A DNA stretch of 64,000 nt from Schistosoma haematobium (lineage: Eukaryota; Platyhelminthes; Trematoda; Strigeidida; Schistosomatidae): the NCBI RefSeq assembly GCF_000699445.3, contig NC_067195.1:18051287-18115286 (forward strand). Reading direction: 5' to 3'. Of this stretch, positions 27,001-42,000 are shown one piece after another (the stretch's first letter is position 1; each line of letters opens with the position of its first letter). The notes below the pieces were generated by a model that ran no database searches, was not told the DNA's origin, and was given only the letters and a program-made list of their open reading frames with translations. The position numbers and the translations under genes were made by a program.

Positions 27001-30000
27001 AACTAGAAGTCAGTGATGGTCCTACTATAACTTCCTTAACCGAAAGAATTCTTTTTGGTTGTATTTTCGTTAACTAGGTCGCTCCTCCCATTAGCCACTA
27101 CTTCCGTTCACTCGACTTTTTAAAAATATTTATATATGATTATGCTCCCTCTCCTTGGTCCATCTCTTCAAAATCTCATTTTATTGTGTGGTGCATATTT
27201 ATTTTCGTACCCCTGTGTACCAACATTTTCATGAATAAATAAATAAATTAATCACGTATCGGTGCTCGTTGCTTTAAATTTTCTTTCTATTCTGGTAGAT
27301 TTTGCTATGCGACGCAATCCACACCAATTAGATACTAACCATTAATAATGCATTAGTTGTATTTAAACGCTAATGCTTCTTATTAATTATTATTTATTTG
27401 AACATATAAATATTGGTACAAAGGGGCACCGAATACATATGCCCCAGACAAGGCACTTGATTTTTGTGTGGGCTGTGATAATGCACGGGCACACATACCG
27501 AGGCATGTGATTTTCTTAGGGGGCCGAACCCGGAACCTTCAACCTAAGGATCTAATCCATAAGGTAGTGGAGCCACGTCAAGAGATGGTATCCGGCGACC
27601 AATAATTTGTTCATACGCTATTTGTTCTCTGAGGATCCTGGAGCCCATGTGTACTATTGGTTTGGAATCAGGGTTTTCCAACTCCCCTAGATAGATCCTC
27701 CATATCCACCAACCCGGTTGAAGCACCGGACATTCGCTTTTCGTCCTCTCAATTTCGTAAACAATACCCCTGGTGAGAGAAGGCAGTGAGTAGGACTTCC
27801 CTGGCAGTGGGTGTATATGCGTGGCCATGTGAGAGCATTTCGAGAGGGAGAACGGACTCTTCCTTCTCTCGTCCGTACCAGGGTATTTGAGGGCAGTGTA
27901 TTGTGAAGACTGTCGTATCTTATGTTCCGTGTTGCAGATTGTCTTTGGCTAGATAACCAGTCGAACGCAGGAAGCAATAGACTGCTGTTTCGTCCTAGTA
28001 TAGGATCCCTGACTGGTGCACAGTCATGACTCTACGGAAGATCGAATCCGGGATCTTTAACTTTTGATTAGAATTACAGGAATCGGCGAATTACATCATA
28101 AAATTCACTATTTAACATAATATTACACTTTGTGATTAATCAAAATTCGTTTTTGATAACTTGAACTAATCGCTATTTTTTCTCCTCTTTCATATTATAC
28201 AGGTTTATTCAAGTTATACCGAATTATTACATATAAATGCAGCTATAAGAAATTTATTTCTTGCCAATTTTACAATGATATTTCAAGATTATGAAAATTA
28301 TTTAATATTGGATAGGAATGGACAAAAACCAGATAATGGAAATATTTCCTGTGGTCTACATGGATTTGATAAAGTTGGCTTTTTAAGTGATCAACCAGAA
28401 ACACATTTACCTTTTTTAAGTGCATTTTTAGAAACACAAATGTTTGCCAGTTTTCTAGATTCACGTATAAAATGGCATAGTTTATCACACAATAAAATTA
28501 TGCATAATTCTAATTCACCACCAATGCATTTAACTGTTTTTCATTTATTGCTGTCAAGATCACGCCATGAACGAAAAACAATATTTCGATCTAATAATAG
28601 TAATAACAATAATAATAATACTTTAATGAATACAACTTTGTTACCAGAAAACATTAATTATGATGTGATGTTTGATTATAATCAACAACTTCAGTACAAT
28701 TCAAATTTTCCTGATTTCAATTCTAAGCCAATATTTGAAAATGTAAATTGTCAAATTAATAATAATAGTGAGTGTAATTGCCTCATTGATGTATGATATT
28801 TCTATAAATGCACATAGTTTTGTTGAGATTGGTATTATTTATAGGTTTTATTCACCACAGATTGATCGTCGCATTTTGTTGCAAAATTGATTAGATACTA
28901 CCTACCCAGGGGTTCAAATAGTTGAGCGTCCGCTCCGAGATTTAAGTGGTTAAGTCATGCGTGAGTATTGCTGAGGAGTCCCATGTCAGAACGAAACAGA
29001 TATCCCGTGCTTCCTGGTTATAAGTGGTAACTTAACTGAGATAAATTTGACTGTTATGCCGTACAAGTATGTATGATTGAAATTTTAATAATTACACAAA
29101 ATTCGTTTGCTATCACTTCAAAAATGAAATGGTTCAAGTTTCTTTACTTGGAATTTTGTATTTATCTCTACCTAGTAACTGTAATGTTCAGTTATCTACA
29201 TGACAAAGTTATCAGGTTAGGGAGGTGGTATGTATATGGTAGTTTAATTTTTACAGATTAATCGTTGAATTCTTTCACTGGAAAACTTGCATCAGTTATC
29301 TTACATTCTAATTTTAATCCCCAATTTGTTTTGATAGTTAATCGTAAAATTCTTAAGAATGATGGTCTGAAGGAGGTCGATAGTAAAATCAGTATGCATC
29401 ACCTAGTTCCATAGATACCAGTTGTCAGTGGTAAAATCTGAAAATTCCAGAACTAACACACTAAAAGACACTCACAAACGGCCATGTTTGACCGGCGTCA
29501 ATGAGTTTTCTTTTGTGCTCCACGGTCATGCGCTTAGTTCGTTAAGACCACTACTTATCCAGTTGCCGTTTGAGACACCTCAAGAAGAAATATAATTCCA
29601 CACAGTAGGGAACTGGAAAGCGATAATCACCCTCATACCCTCCTTCAACACTCGATTTAATGAGAGGTATGTATAAGAACCATTGTTGTAGTCATTTTAT
29701 TGACCTCATTTTTTATCTTTCTATGAACATTGAATGCCTTATTATTTCCCATAAAGTTATCATATGGAGTTTGTTTTGTTTCTATTTGCTTTATACTTAT
29801 TATCATATTTATAGCTACTCTAACTGGTGTGATAAAATATCCCAAGTAATCACTACATATTTAACTAATTTATTTCATTTTAACTAGAGATTATAGAACT
29901 CAGTTTGCCTAATAAATTATTTATTCAATTTAGATCACTTACCAGACTTATTATATGATATTAAAACTGAACCAAGTATCACTACCAACAACAAACCACC

Positions 30001-33000
30001 TACTCATAATCAGGTATCATCGAAATCAGTTCACTCATCTGAATCTGTACTACCATCGTCATCATCACCATCATTCAGTGTCGTTAGTGAACAACAATTT
30101 GGTAAATTTCCAACATTAAATAATCACATGCTACGATCGTATGCGTCATCAGCTGCAGAGACAATGATGTTTCCAAGTCACAAACACTTTTTGTCCAATC
30201 CTTTTGGTAATAATAGTAGTCAACAATCAAAATGTAATAAGTGTTCATTATTATCCACACATGGTTCCTGTACATCACCTTCATTAAATCACTACTATCT
30301 TAATGCTGTTTCACAATCAGATAAAACTAGTCGACATATTATATCGCATTCAGCCAATATCGAAGCCGCATCAACATTAGCGTCTCAATGTTTAATATCA
30401 AGTAATCCGATTGGTTGCATGTCTACACCGACTAAACGAATTGTTCCTTTATCTTCTATCATCAATACTATGAATACAGATGCTTTAAATAATTTGAATA
30501 AATCAGATAATGTGGTAAGGACTATTTTTCTTTCTTTTAACTATTTAATTTAATCTTCTCAAAAAAATTCCTATGAAAACTTCCTACTGATGATGGCTAC
30601 ATTTGATGCTCTCTTTTGTTTAACATTTACCTCTTAAATAAGCATTAGCAATTTTTTGTTTGTTTGATGTGTTATCGTCCTTGTTTTTAGACAGTTACTA
30701 TTAAAGAAATTACTTCAAAGGATAAAAGATCTGGTTTCTGGTTTCTAGATATGTATTTCCTGACTTAATTTTATTGTTTAATTAGATTAAAAATGATAGA
30801 TAATTACGAAATGATAGTTGAAAGTTGTTTCATCACTGTTCGATGATTTACCCGTACTAAAATGACGAATGAATGTTACATGAAATGTGCTACAGCTTTT
30901 GACGCTCGAGATTATCCGCAATCTCTTTAATGTTTGTTGTGGCCAGCTAATTTCGATAATTTTTCTATTTGTTTAGTGTATGAGTAGTTCTACAAATTAG
31001 TATGTAATTTTCATTAAAGATTTCAGTTTGGGGTATTGGGAAATAATCCCTAACTATCCACCATAGACATATCTTCCAATGTAGTGCAACCTGATTTGCT
31101 TGATAAGAGATACAAATACAGTAAGCATTGGGGCTTGAAATGAAATCACCAATAAAAAGTATATTTTAATATCAAGTGACTATCCGATAAGTGAGTCTAT
31201 ATGTTGGATACAACGCAATTAGTGAAGATTAAAAACGCTTCAGATAACCTTAGCCATGTTAGACTTATAATGTATCCATTGAGAAGTATGTTATACAATA
31301 GCGTAAGCATAATACAAAAAGTTTAGATTTCAATTTATTGTAACTCATGCTGATTATTAATTCATATAGTATGTTTGTCTTTATCAACTCTAACCAAAAC
31401 GATCGACAAGATTAATGAAACAAATTTTTAAATCCAATTTTTCATTTGAGGTTTCACGTCCCAGACTGACTTTGGCTAGAAGACCATCAGCAGTGCTACC
31501 AAGCACTAGACAGCCTTATCGTACTTAGTGTTAGACTCCCCAGCAGTACACATCTATGGTCGCACCAGGAGTCACTTTAGGAGCTTCAAACCTCTCGGGA
31601 AGCGACTAACAATGAGACCACTAAGTTGGTATCTCTTAGTTTTCATTTGTAACTGCAATTAACTCACAATATTGTGTGACCATCCATTGTCATTAGTAAT
31701 ATTATGGTGTATGCTACTTATGTTGACAGATATAAGCGGTATGTGGCACTAGTCGAAAGTGAAATGCATGCTAGCAGAAGATTAAAAAGATTCAATTGAA
31801 GATAATAGAGGGGAAGACAGAAAGTAATTGTGATAACAACAGAATTGAAAGAATCATGAATCATGTAAAAGACAACTGGAGGAAAATGTGCAAATGAAGT
31901 ATTTAATGTATGGTATTCATATTTTACCAAATCATTCTGCAACTTTGCATTGAATAATAAATTGGTTATCCCCACCCGAGTGTTCGTTCACTACAATATT
32001 TGCAGCATACCTGACTTGGTTGAACTTTACTGGTCACAGCTTTTCATTAAAATTCCGGGGGTCATCTCTTGAAGTAATTCACTAGTAAACAAAATGGTTA
32101 TTATTAAAAGGTGTTATGGATCATATATTGATAACTGAAATTTTTTTTACTCATGTAAATTGATATATGACGCTCTGTCAAGTATTAAGCACTTTATTTA
32201 TGTTACTATTGTACATAGCTCATCAGGCATGAACTATGCATCTAAATGGTTTTAAAATTTGCACTACTTTCAATCAAATCACCAGATATTTTTATGTGAT
32301 CATTAAACAATGATCATGAAGAATTGTAAGAATGTTGTAAAGTTAATTAAGTAGATAAATACAGAAGCGTATGTATTTTCATTGTAGCTTCATTTACTAA
32401 AAACAATCTATATTTAAACTAATCAATCACTGTTATATCACTTCAAGTGAAAGGTCTATTAGATTACTTGATTCGTTTTTACACTGTTCCCGATGCCTTA
32501 GTAGTTAAAATACACTGGACTTTGATTCATTAGAGTCGGTTGCAGGTTTGAAGCCTGTCGCATTCACTTCGATTGAACCACCAAACGATATTGGGGGAAT
32601 AAAGTAGTGGTTCAGTAGTCAAGGGGTTCGACTTTCAGCTAATAATTCACAGGTTCACCCCACGTCTACCTAATTCGGTTTAGAAAACTAGTTATTATCA
32701 CTAGCCATCACACTTAGGGCTTGGTTTGAATTCGTATCTGGTACGTGAGACATTGCCAGTTTTACAACAAAGTGATTTAAATTTGGGTTCAGAAATCTGT
32801 TATTAGTTAAATTTTTCCTAATTGCAACGAATTGTGACATACACATAGTACTAAAATTACATCTAGATAGGAAAAATATTATTATCAATTATCTTAATTA
32901 TGTGTCTGCTAATAAAGTTCTCTTAAGCAGTAGTTTCAAATATCCATTCTATAATCATCTAAATTACGTGTTTTTGTTTAAATCAACGTGAACTATTTTA

Positions 33001-36000
33001 AGCATGACATGGAGCATGCGATTTTTTTATAGTTTCATTGATGTGACATTTTTCCAATTAATAATCAAACGGATGTACAAGTACATGTATAAATGAGTAT
33101 ATTTCCGGCTAGAATCATCGTATTTTTGGAGTTAATGAATCTTCACTTGTACCAGTCTTTTGTGTTATTACTTCACGTAGTAGGAATTGTATTGGTTCTT
33201 TGTTTCCAAGTATAAATAAAAGATGACGCTGTTATAAATGAATATTTAATCTTTAACAGTCTATCCTTCCTATACTGACAAAAGAAGATAGTTATTTATG
33301 GGAGAAGTAGTTTTTGTGGAGTTTAGTTGTATTCGTCATGGACTGATTACAGTTGAGAACCAGAGAGAACTAGATAGCTATTTCACCCTAGTGTGGGACG
33401 CCTGAACAATCAACACCTGCGGCCCCACCAGAGTTCAAACCTAGTGTCTTCATGTCTCGAGGTAAACGCTCGACCATTAGCATCATTGATTTAGTGTCTA
33501 ATGTTGCATTCCCAACTTCAATAGCTATTTTGTAATTAATTATTCTTATATGTGTAAGTTTCGATCGTATAAAATTTTTTCACTCTCACTGAATCAGGTA
33601 GTTAGACTTATTATAATTACTACTAATACCTTATTTTTTTAACTTTTATTCTTCAGGATTCTAATATATCCAATGGAAATAATACAAAATCAGTGAATCG
33701 TTGTTTTGTGCATACACATCATCAATTCGCTGATTTACAACGTAATGGAATGGCTCAAGCTAATTGGGATTTTGTTGATGCTTTACTCGAAGAATGCAAG
33801 CATAGGGTAATCACAACAACGATGTCCTTTTATGTGCTTAGTTTATTTCAGTACTGATAGTTGGTTGGGGGCGAAGTTACTTTGTGATTATAACTGCTAT
33901 ATGGTGTACAATTGATTGGTTACCGAATAGCAACCATTGTCTTTTTTGCCTAGTTTTTTGGTGCTAATTGAATTCTGTTGGTCACGTAAACTAGTGACCA
34001 CATTTCAACTTGATCAACAGTTAGTTTAGTATAAAGTGACCAAACATATGACATTGATCCCATACTCAATAATCTAATGGTTGCAAATAACTCAGTCCTA
34101 AAAAAGGTCAGTCTTAGTCCAAGTTACTCTGTGGTGATGTCTCAGATTGTGAAGCTGAGTAACCCGGGTTTGAATTCCGCAAGAAATATCAGTTGCTTCA
34201 AGATAACAGGTACTCCTTACTGATGAGTACCAACTACATTGAAACCAATATCGACCACAGCTTCCTGTCGACTACTTCCAACCACCTAACATTTGTATAT
34301 GGTCGTCTGTCTGTTGGTTTCTTATAAAACTGATGTGATTTTGGTTTAACAGGTTCTACGCTTGTCCAACTTGTACTGTAAATTATAATTAAAACATATC
34401 TAAGCCAATTCATTCATATCTAGAATTTTTCTGCCGACTGTTTTTAAAAAGTCTCTAACCCCAGTGAGCAAGCATAATGTTTTTCTTGATTGATTAGTTG
34501 GTCACCATTTTTATCGTATTGACTATCCTGTCACGACCGTTGTTGCTACCTTGACGTGATGGTCGGGCTTGCCTATCGTGATGAAGCAACTGAGCTATAC
34601 TGGTTGGAACAATCGTTCCTCAAGGTCCCACCATGTCAGACACGTCGGTTGAAGAGCGCTAAGACTAAAAGCAGCAAACTCAAGGTCCGAAGGCGAAGTC
34701 GTACTGCTGACTGTACAGAGGTGTGACAGCAGTTAGGTGTTTCCTTCAGACAACCAGCATGACAGCGATGCTGTCTTCTCACAAAGAGGGGTGGGATCAG
34801 AAAAGGTCGACCCCAAAAATGCACATCTCGCCTTATCCCACGGATATCCGTCCCCGGCGACAAGGTCCCAGCAAGTACGCCGTGTGTGATCGGCCTCAAG
34901 CAGTTGTCCCTTGGCCACTGCGATCACGCTTTCTGGTCTCTAAGACCACCTCCAATCTAATTTCCTTTTCAGATACCTCCAGAAGAACCCTTCACGGTGT
35001 GGGCAGCCAGGAAGTGATAACCGCCCTCATACCTCTAACAGCACTCAAGACCACTGTATTCATAATCAACCTCTCTCTTCAATTTCCATTATTCCTCCTA
35101 CATCGACTCTCAACTCTAAACTTCCTCTTTCGGCTTCCTCCTCAAATGTCACCATGTCCAACGATTCAAGTGCGCAAAACACTGTCCCAGGTCTACTGAA
35201 ACCTCGACCCAAACTACACATTGGAGCCTTCAACGCACATACTCTGTGTCAAATCGGTCAGCAGGCTTCCTTAGCTAAAACCCTAGAATATTGTACCATT
35301 GATGTGTGCTGTGTCTCCGAAACACGCATACAGGATCGTAGTGTGATCGTTCACTTGACCTCACATCAGCAAAACGGAGAGCCGACGAGATACACCATCC
35401 GTGTATCTGGTGACCCGATGGCTAGTTCTCATGGACTGGAGGGTATAAGCATAGCACTGAGTACGAGGGCAAAACAAGCACTGTTGAAATGGATCCCCGT
35501 TAACAGTCGCCTATGTGCTGTTCGGCTAGACGGCTGAGTAAGAACTCGGAAGGATAGGGACACACTTCCTTGCCTTTTCGTAGTTTCTGTCTACGCTCCC
35601 ACTGACTGCAGTTCGGATGAAGTGAAAGATAACTTTTGCAGAAAACTTTCTAAACTTCTTCAAAAAGCACTCTTATCTGCTCTCAGCCAAGACTTTTAGA
35701 GAGATGGGTGGAACACTTTAAGGAGCAATTCAGCTGGCCTTCAGCTACTCTACAACTGCCCACAATTCACAAACAGACTGAATGGAATATTGAAGTAGGC
35801 CTCCCAATTCTAATTGAAGTCCAAAAAGCCATAGCTAATTTGAGACAAGGAAGAGCAGCTGGCCCAGATGGATTGGCTTCAGAGGTCTTTAAGTATGATG
35901 GTCCAGTTTTAGCGATTAGGTTGACTAATAAATTAGATAAAATCTGGTAACTGCCTGTAGTCTCATCTGACTGGTCGCAATCAGTAATTATCCCAACACA

Positions 36001-39000
36001 TGAGTCAAAATGATACTATGATAACCATAAATGGATTAGTTTGACTAATATAGCATAAAGAGTGAATTCATTTGCACTAATGTAACCAACATTGGACCAT
36101 GTTACTCAACATCAACTGACGTTATTATCCCGGGCATCTGACTCTGTAGACCGAAAGTTTCTGAGGCAGTGTCTGTCATTGAAAGGCGTACCTCAAAAGT
36201 ACATAAACCTTGTGAACACTCTTTACTCAAACACTAATAGTCGAGTCAGAACTTATGGCGAACTGTCATCTGCTTTTGCAACCTCAAGTGGTGTCCGTCA
36301 AGGCTGTCCACTTTCTCCATTTTTGTTTAACTTCATCATAGATCTATTGATGGAAATAACATTTTCGTCTACTGAATTCTCGGGTATTGATCTCCTTCCA
36401 GAAGGTCCATTTATCGACTTAGGATACGCAGATAATATAGTTCTGTTTGGTGAAGACGCTGATAAAATGCAGTCTTTTGGTAGCACTCAGCAACAATGCC
36501 AGGATATTTGGGATGTGTTTCTACCCCTCTAAATGCAAGTAGTTGCTTCAGGACTGGTCTGCATCAGCACCTGAACTAAGGATAGGGAGTGAAGTGGTCG
36601 AACGCGTAGATAACGTCACTTATCTTGGAAGTCTGATCAGCCCTAATGGGTTGGTGTCTGACGAAATCTCAGCACGGATTCGAAAAGCTCGTTCGGCTTT
36701 TGCCGACTTACGTCACCTATGGCGAAGGCGAGATATCTGTCTATCAATTAAGGGACGGGTATACTGCGCAGCAGTTCGTTTTATTCTACTTTACGGCTGC
36801 GAAACGTGGCCACTAAGAATAGAAGATACTCGTAAGTTACTAATATTTGATCACAGATGTCTTAGAAATATTGCTCGTATCTGCTGGGATCACCGGGTAA
36901 GTAATAGTGAGATTAGACAGACACAGGGTATTAGGGAATGATGGTAAATCAGTTGGAGGTTGTGTATCTTCATCGACTAAAGTGGTTGGGTCACGTGTTA
37001 CGTATGCCTGAACACCGATTAACACGGCGTGCAATGTTGACTAGTGTCGGAGACGGTTGGGAGAAAGTTAGGGGCGGCCATACCAAAATGTGGTATCAGT
37101 CCATAAAGTCATAAACTTCTAGCCTAAGCCATGTTGTAGATGCAAACTACGTGGTTGGGATCCGTGCGACTATCGTAAACAATTGCTGGAAACTCCGGGT
37201 GATATGGCTCAGAATCGATCACAATGGCGTAGGTGTATACACTGCTTGTCTTCTCTTAAATCGTGAGATTAAAATTACTTTATACCATTCTTTCTACCAA
37301 CTAATTCTTTCTTCCTGTATTATATCCTTATACACAATCTTTCTTTTATACATTGCTATCATTGACTTAACCACTCCTATGAATCCGGTGTTCATCTTGC
37401 TATGCCGATGTGGTATGGCAAGTTAGACCGACGCATATATGTTCGTGGTACTAAATTTTAGCTGACTGACTGATGACATTTCCTATGCTTATTTCTCACT
37501 TTTCGTGACATTAATTTTTGTATTTATTTGTTACTCATCTTATTTTGTCAAAGTTATATTCTTTGTTCTGTGTGATTTAGTCCTAACGCTTTCTTTTTCT
37601 TTCCACACAACATTAACAGCCTAAACCTGATGTAGAACTAGACTGTTATGATATCACTATTCAACATTAAACTTAGTTGGTTGTTATCACTACCAGAAAT
37701 ACCTGGCATTTCTCTTTTTGCCTAAAATAAATGACTTATCATTATGTTCTACATTTGCCCTCAAGTGCTTTGGTACGGCCGAGGGTGAAGAGAGTCAGCT
37801 CTATCTCAAAATACTCATATGGCCACGTGTATATAGCTACTCACTGCCTTCTCACGGCGGTCTTGTTTACGAAATTGAGAGGACGAAAAGCGAATGATCG
37901 GCGCTTTAACCGGGTTGGTGGATATGAAGGACCCACCTAGGGGAGTTGGAAAACCCTGATTCCAAAATAATGGTGCATATGGGCTGCAGGATCCTGAGAG
38001 AATAAATGGCGTATGAACTAATTATTGGTCGCCAGACACCATGGGACTGCATCTCCTGACGTTGCTCCACTGCCTTGTGGATTAGATCCTTAGGTTGAAG
38101 GCTCAGGGCGTGGCCTCCTAAATAAATCACCCGCTTCGGTATGGATGCCCGGGAATCATCCCAGCCCTAACACAAACCATTTGATCTTTATGGCGCATAT
38201 ATATGTTCGGTGCCTCCTTGTACCAATGTTTATGTTTAAATAAATAAATGTTCTATTTTTAGTGTTATCTAACCTTTGTCTTATAACTATCAGAATATTT
38301 TATCATTTAATCCCTAACACAATGGTATTAATTTATTCATATGTTGTGTAGACTAAACGAATGGTTCTCAAGAAAATTGGTCAAGAAGCAATTGAAATGG
38401 GACATTGTGATCCAAATATTTCTGTAGTTGAAGAAAATACACTAGTTTCTGGTTTATGTGATCTACTGGAACGTATATGGTCACATGGTTTGAATAAAAA
38501 AATAGTGGGTAAAACACAGACTTAAATTATACGTTTATCTGTTAATGTGTACATATGCTTATTGTTAATAGGGATAATTTATTTCTCACACCTTTAGTTG
38601 TAAAGTTTTCCATTTGAATTAATTTCAATGAATAATTCTCTACCAGTTTCATAGATTATTTCTATTTTAACTCTTCTAATTTGATTAACAAATGAGAAAT
38701 AATGGGACTAGATTTAGATTTAACTAGTTTACAGGATAGTATAGTCAATAGTTTTGAGGTTTCCGATACGAAAATACTGATTTGGCCCTTCGTTTTATAT
38801 GTGATAATTGAATTGTTAACAGGAAAGACCAATGGAATCCTTAGTCGACGGCTATTCCAAGAGCTAAGATTATCGCTTTAAATCGGAGTTTGAGAAACAT
38901 TGGCTTATAGTGGAATTTCAACTATTGACTTGAAGTGCTAATTTGAAACTTGATGAGGTATTAATTTTCCAGTAAGATTCTTCGGATGATTTCTACTTTA

Positions 39001-42000
39001 ATCTTCAGTCAGTCTTTGGAACATAGTTCAACTACTCTCAATAACAACGTTCTGATGAGATTTGTATGTGTGATTGAACAAAAGACACTGAAGTGCAAAT
39101 AATAATCACTTCAGGAAATTTTACGAGTAATGAATTTTAAAACTGAATTATCTTTTCTTGTTGTCCCTAAGGTTGAAAAATTCTTCTTATTCCATAGTTC
39201 GCGCTCCCATATGAATTTTAAATTTGTATGAGCCAAAGTGAAATATCTAAGCAGTTGAACGACATGGTTTCTTATATTGCATATGATGAAAGTATTATTA
39301 GCATCGTCGTTTGATCGAATCTCCGATTCTGGTATTTTTTATTTGTGCTAGAGAAATATCAGGAGATATCGGGTTTATTGAATTTTCTATGACCCATACT
39401 TGTTTATCGAAACCACTCATTTTTTTTCTTTATACCAACAATAATTCTTTTTAGTCTCCGGGATATCAATCTTATCAGTGCAACACTTGTGGATAGACTT
39501 CACATCAAAAGAAACCATGCACACTTTACATGCTCTCATCAGTTATATCAATTACACTATCACAACGCATCATAAATACGAAATCACGATCTACAAATGA
39601 CTATGTTATTAGTGATACAAACTGAGTAACAGGTACATAATCAATTAAGCGTAATTCATGGATGGGAAAAGGCATCAATAGTCAACCACTTAAATGAAAG
39701 CTTATAATTAGGGTAGTATAAATATACCGTAAGCCCAATATTTTTGTAAATGCCCAGTATAATAATCCACCGTAGAACAATTCTAAAAGGTCCACTTTAT
39801 TTTCGATTGTATCTAACAGCTTTCAAAATGATATGTACAATATTTTTGTTCACTAGGATAAAGTACATACTTAAAGTTGGATAAAGTTAGATTGTTTTTA
39901 ACTCCTTGTAAAAAATATGTACCTATATGTTAGATGATTAAAATTCTAACTATTTGTTTAAATTACAAAATTACGATAAAGGTGATTTCATTATGTCCAG
40001 AAAGCAAATGATCCAGAAGGAATACTCGTTCTGACACTACGTAATACATTCAAATTGCATTTACTGGTGAAGTACGATTGATGGTACTCATTATTTTGAA
40101 TATTTACGAAATTGATTCTGATAAATTTAATAGTTGAGTTCATGAATCAATTAAAGCTAGACTACCATGAAAAACTTGGAAGCTTTAATTGACTCATGAA
40201 CTCAACTATTAAATTACTACGATCTCCACAAAACCTCCTTCTGATAAATTTGACAGCGTAATGATTTAATTATTTTTAATCTGGTTTTATTCCATGGATT
40301 TATGTAAACTGAGAACCCATTAAAAACTAAAAATAACTGTGAATATGTTTTGTCTTAGAAACCTCTCAGCAACAAATATCAACGACCACATCAGGAACTC
40401 ATGCCTTACGACCAGCAGTGGGTTTAAGTTTAATAGTCTTCATTACTCACTTTAACAGAGCTGCAATATATGCCTGCATAGCTCAATGTTAGTATTAGAT
40501 AACTACCCCCTTCCCCTGACATGGTCCAAAATTAACGAACAAGCTGCAATACTTGAAGCTTCTGTGTTCGTTGGATTCTTAAGGAGATCATTGATCATCT
40601 TTTGTTTTCAATAATTCTCTGAGTTGGTTTTAATTGACGACAAAAAGAATTTCACCTTCAATTAATCTCCATAAGCATTACAACTAAATATTTGATTATT
40701 ATTTTAATGACAGTTTTGATTAACAAATGTATGTTCTGTCGATCTACTTTGTGATTATACCATTATAAGTACATAAAATGCTTATGAACATTAGTTCTTA
40801 TAACATTTTTAAAAAGATTTCTGGAAATTTCTGTGTATTCTTTTTTGATAAAGGGTAAATCAGCTTTATGGTCACATTTAGTTTTTTATGCTAGACGTGT
40901 TGAATTAATGAAACAAACTAATAAAGAATTAGCAATAAATGATTCTGAATTACTCAACCTTGAATCATCACCTCCTACATCATCATCGTGTAGTGGTTCA
41001 TCGCGCATATCTGACCTACGAAGTGTTAATGTTGGCAGTGAGAATTCTCTCCTACCATCGGATTCGCCATTATTATCACCTGATTTGCAACAGAAGTCAT
41101 CACAAACTGATACAAATTATTCAGGTAATGTCTGGTTAGTACCATGTGTATTTATCTATTGTCGTTTTTTTGTGCCAGTCAGCCGTAAGAAACGTATAAT
41201 TCACTACGTTCATGAACCAGTTCAAGTTACCCAAACTAATCAACACAAATAGATGTGCCAGGTTCTACGTCACTTATGGCTGATTGACTGACTGGTAGTT
41301 ATGAAAACCTGTTTGCTTATTATCCGGGTTTTATAAAATGGTTTAAAGTTGTTTTGTAAAAATGATGTTTTCGAAACCTAAGTCTTTGTCTACCTTCTTA
41401 TTCTCTAGCCTCTTGAGTTGATGAGTAGTTTAAACCACTATTCGGCCGTTATATCAGAACGAAGATTAAAGGAGTAGTAATTCCTAGAACTAATTTACGG
41501 ATAATTATTATATGTAGTCTTATTGTATAATTAATAAGTAACTAGATTACTACATCTGTGTATTCCGTCTGTCATTAGCTTTCGGTTAACCCATTGACTA
41601 CTATCATATAATATACTATTCCTAATTTGTTGCTGGTCTTATTACTCACAGCCTCTGCTATTTATAACCTTTTCTGACCTGTTTATGTATAATTGTTATT
41701 TTTCGTTTTATGGTGTGTTACTGTCCAGTATGTCTGCATATAAATCGCATCTATTTGAGATATAACTCTGATAAAAAACTGGTTCCTATCTTTCGAACTC
41801 AAGGTAGTGCTTAGAGTCATTGATGCCGGTCAGGCGAGTAATTGGCCAATTTGGGAGGTATCAGGCTTTAGAAGAAATAATAAACGTGAAATAGACCAAA
41901 TTGGAATTCTGATTGGTTACTTTGTCCGCAACATTAGTCAGTGGTCTCGAGATATAACACCGATCGCCAGTATTTCATCCATTCATTCACTCATCGTTTA

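Noticed and set aside
34120..34290. Hammerhead-like CTGATGA followed by GAAA near a GGTTTGAATTCC box
   Set aside because: The bases that should form helix II do not pair and the tail does not match the other modules; probably chance.
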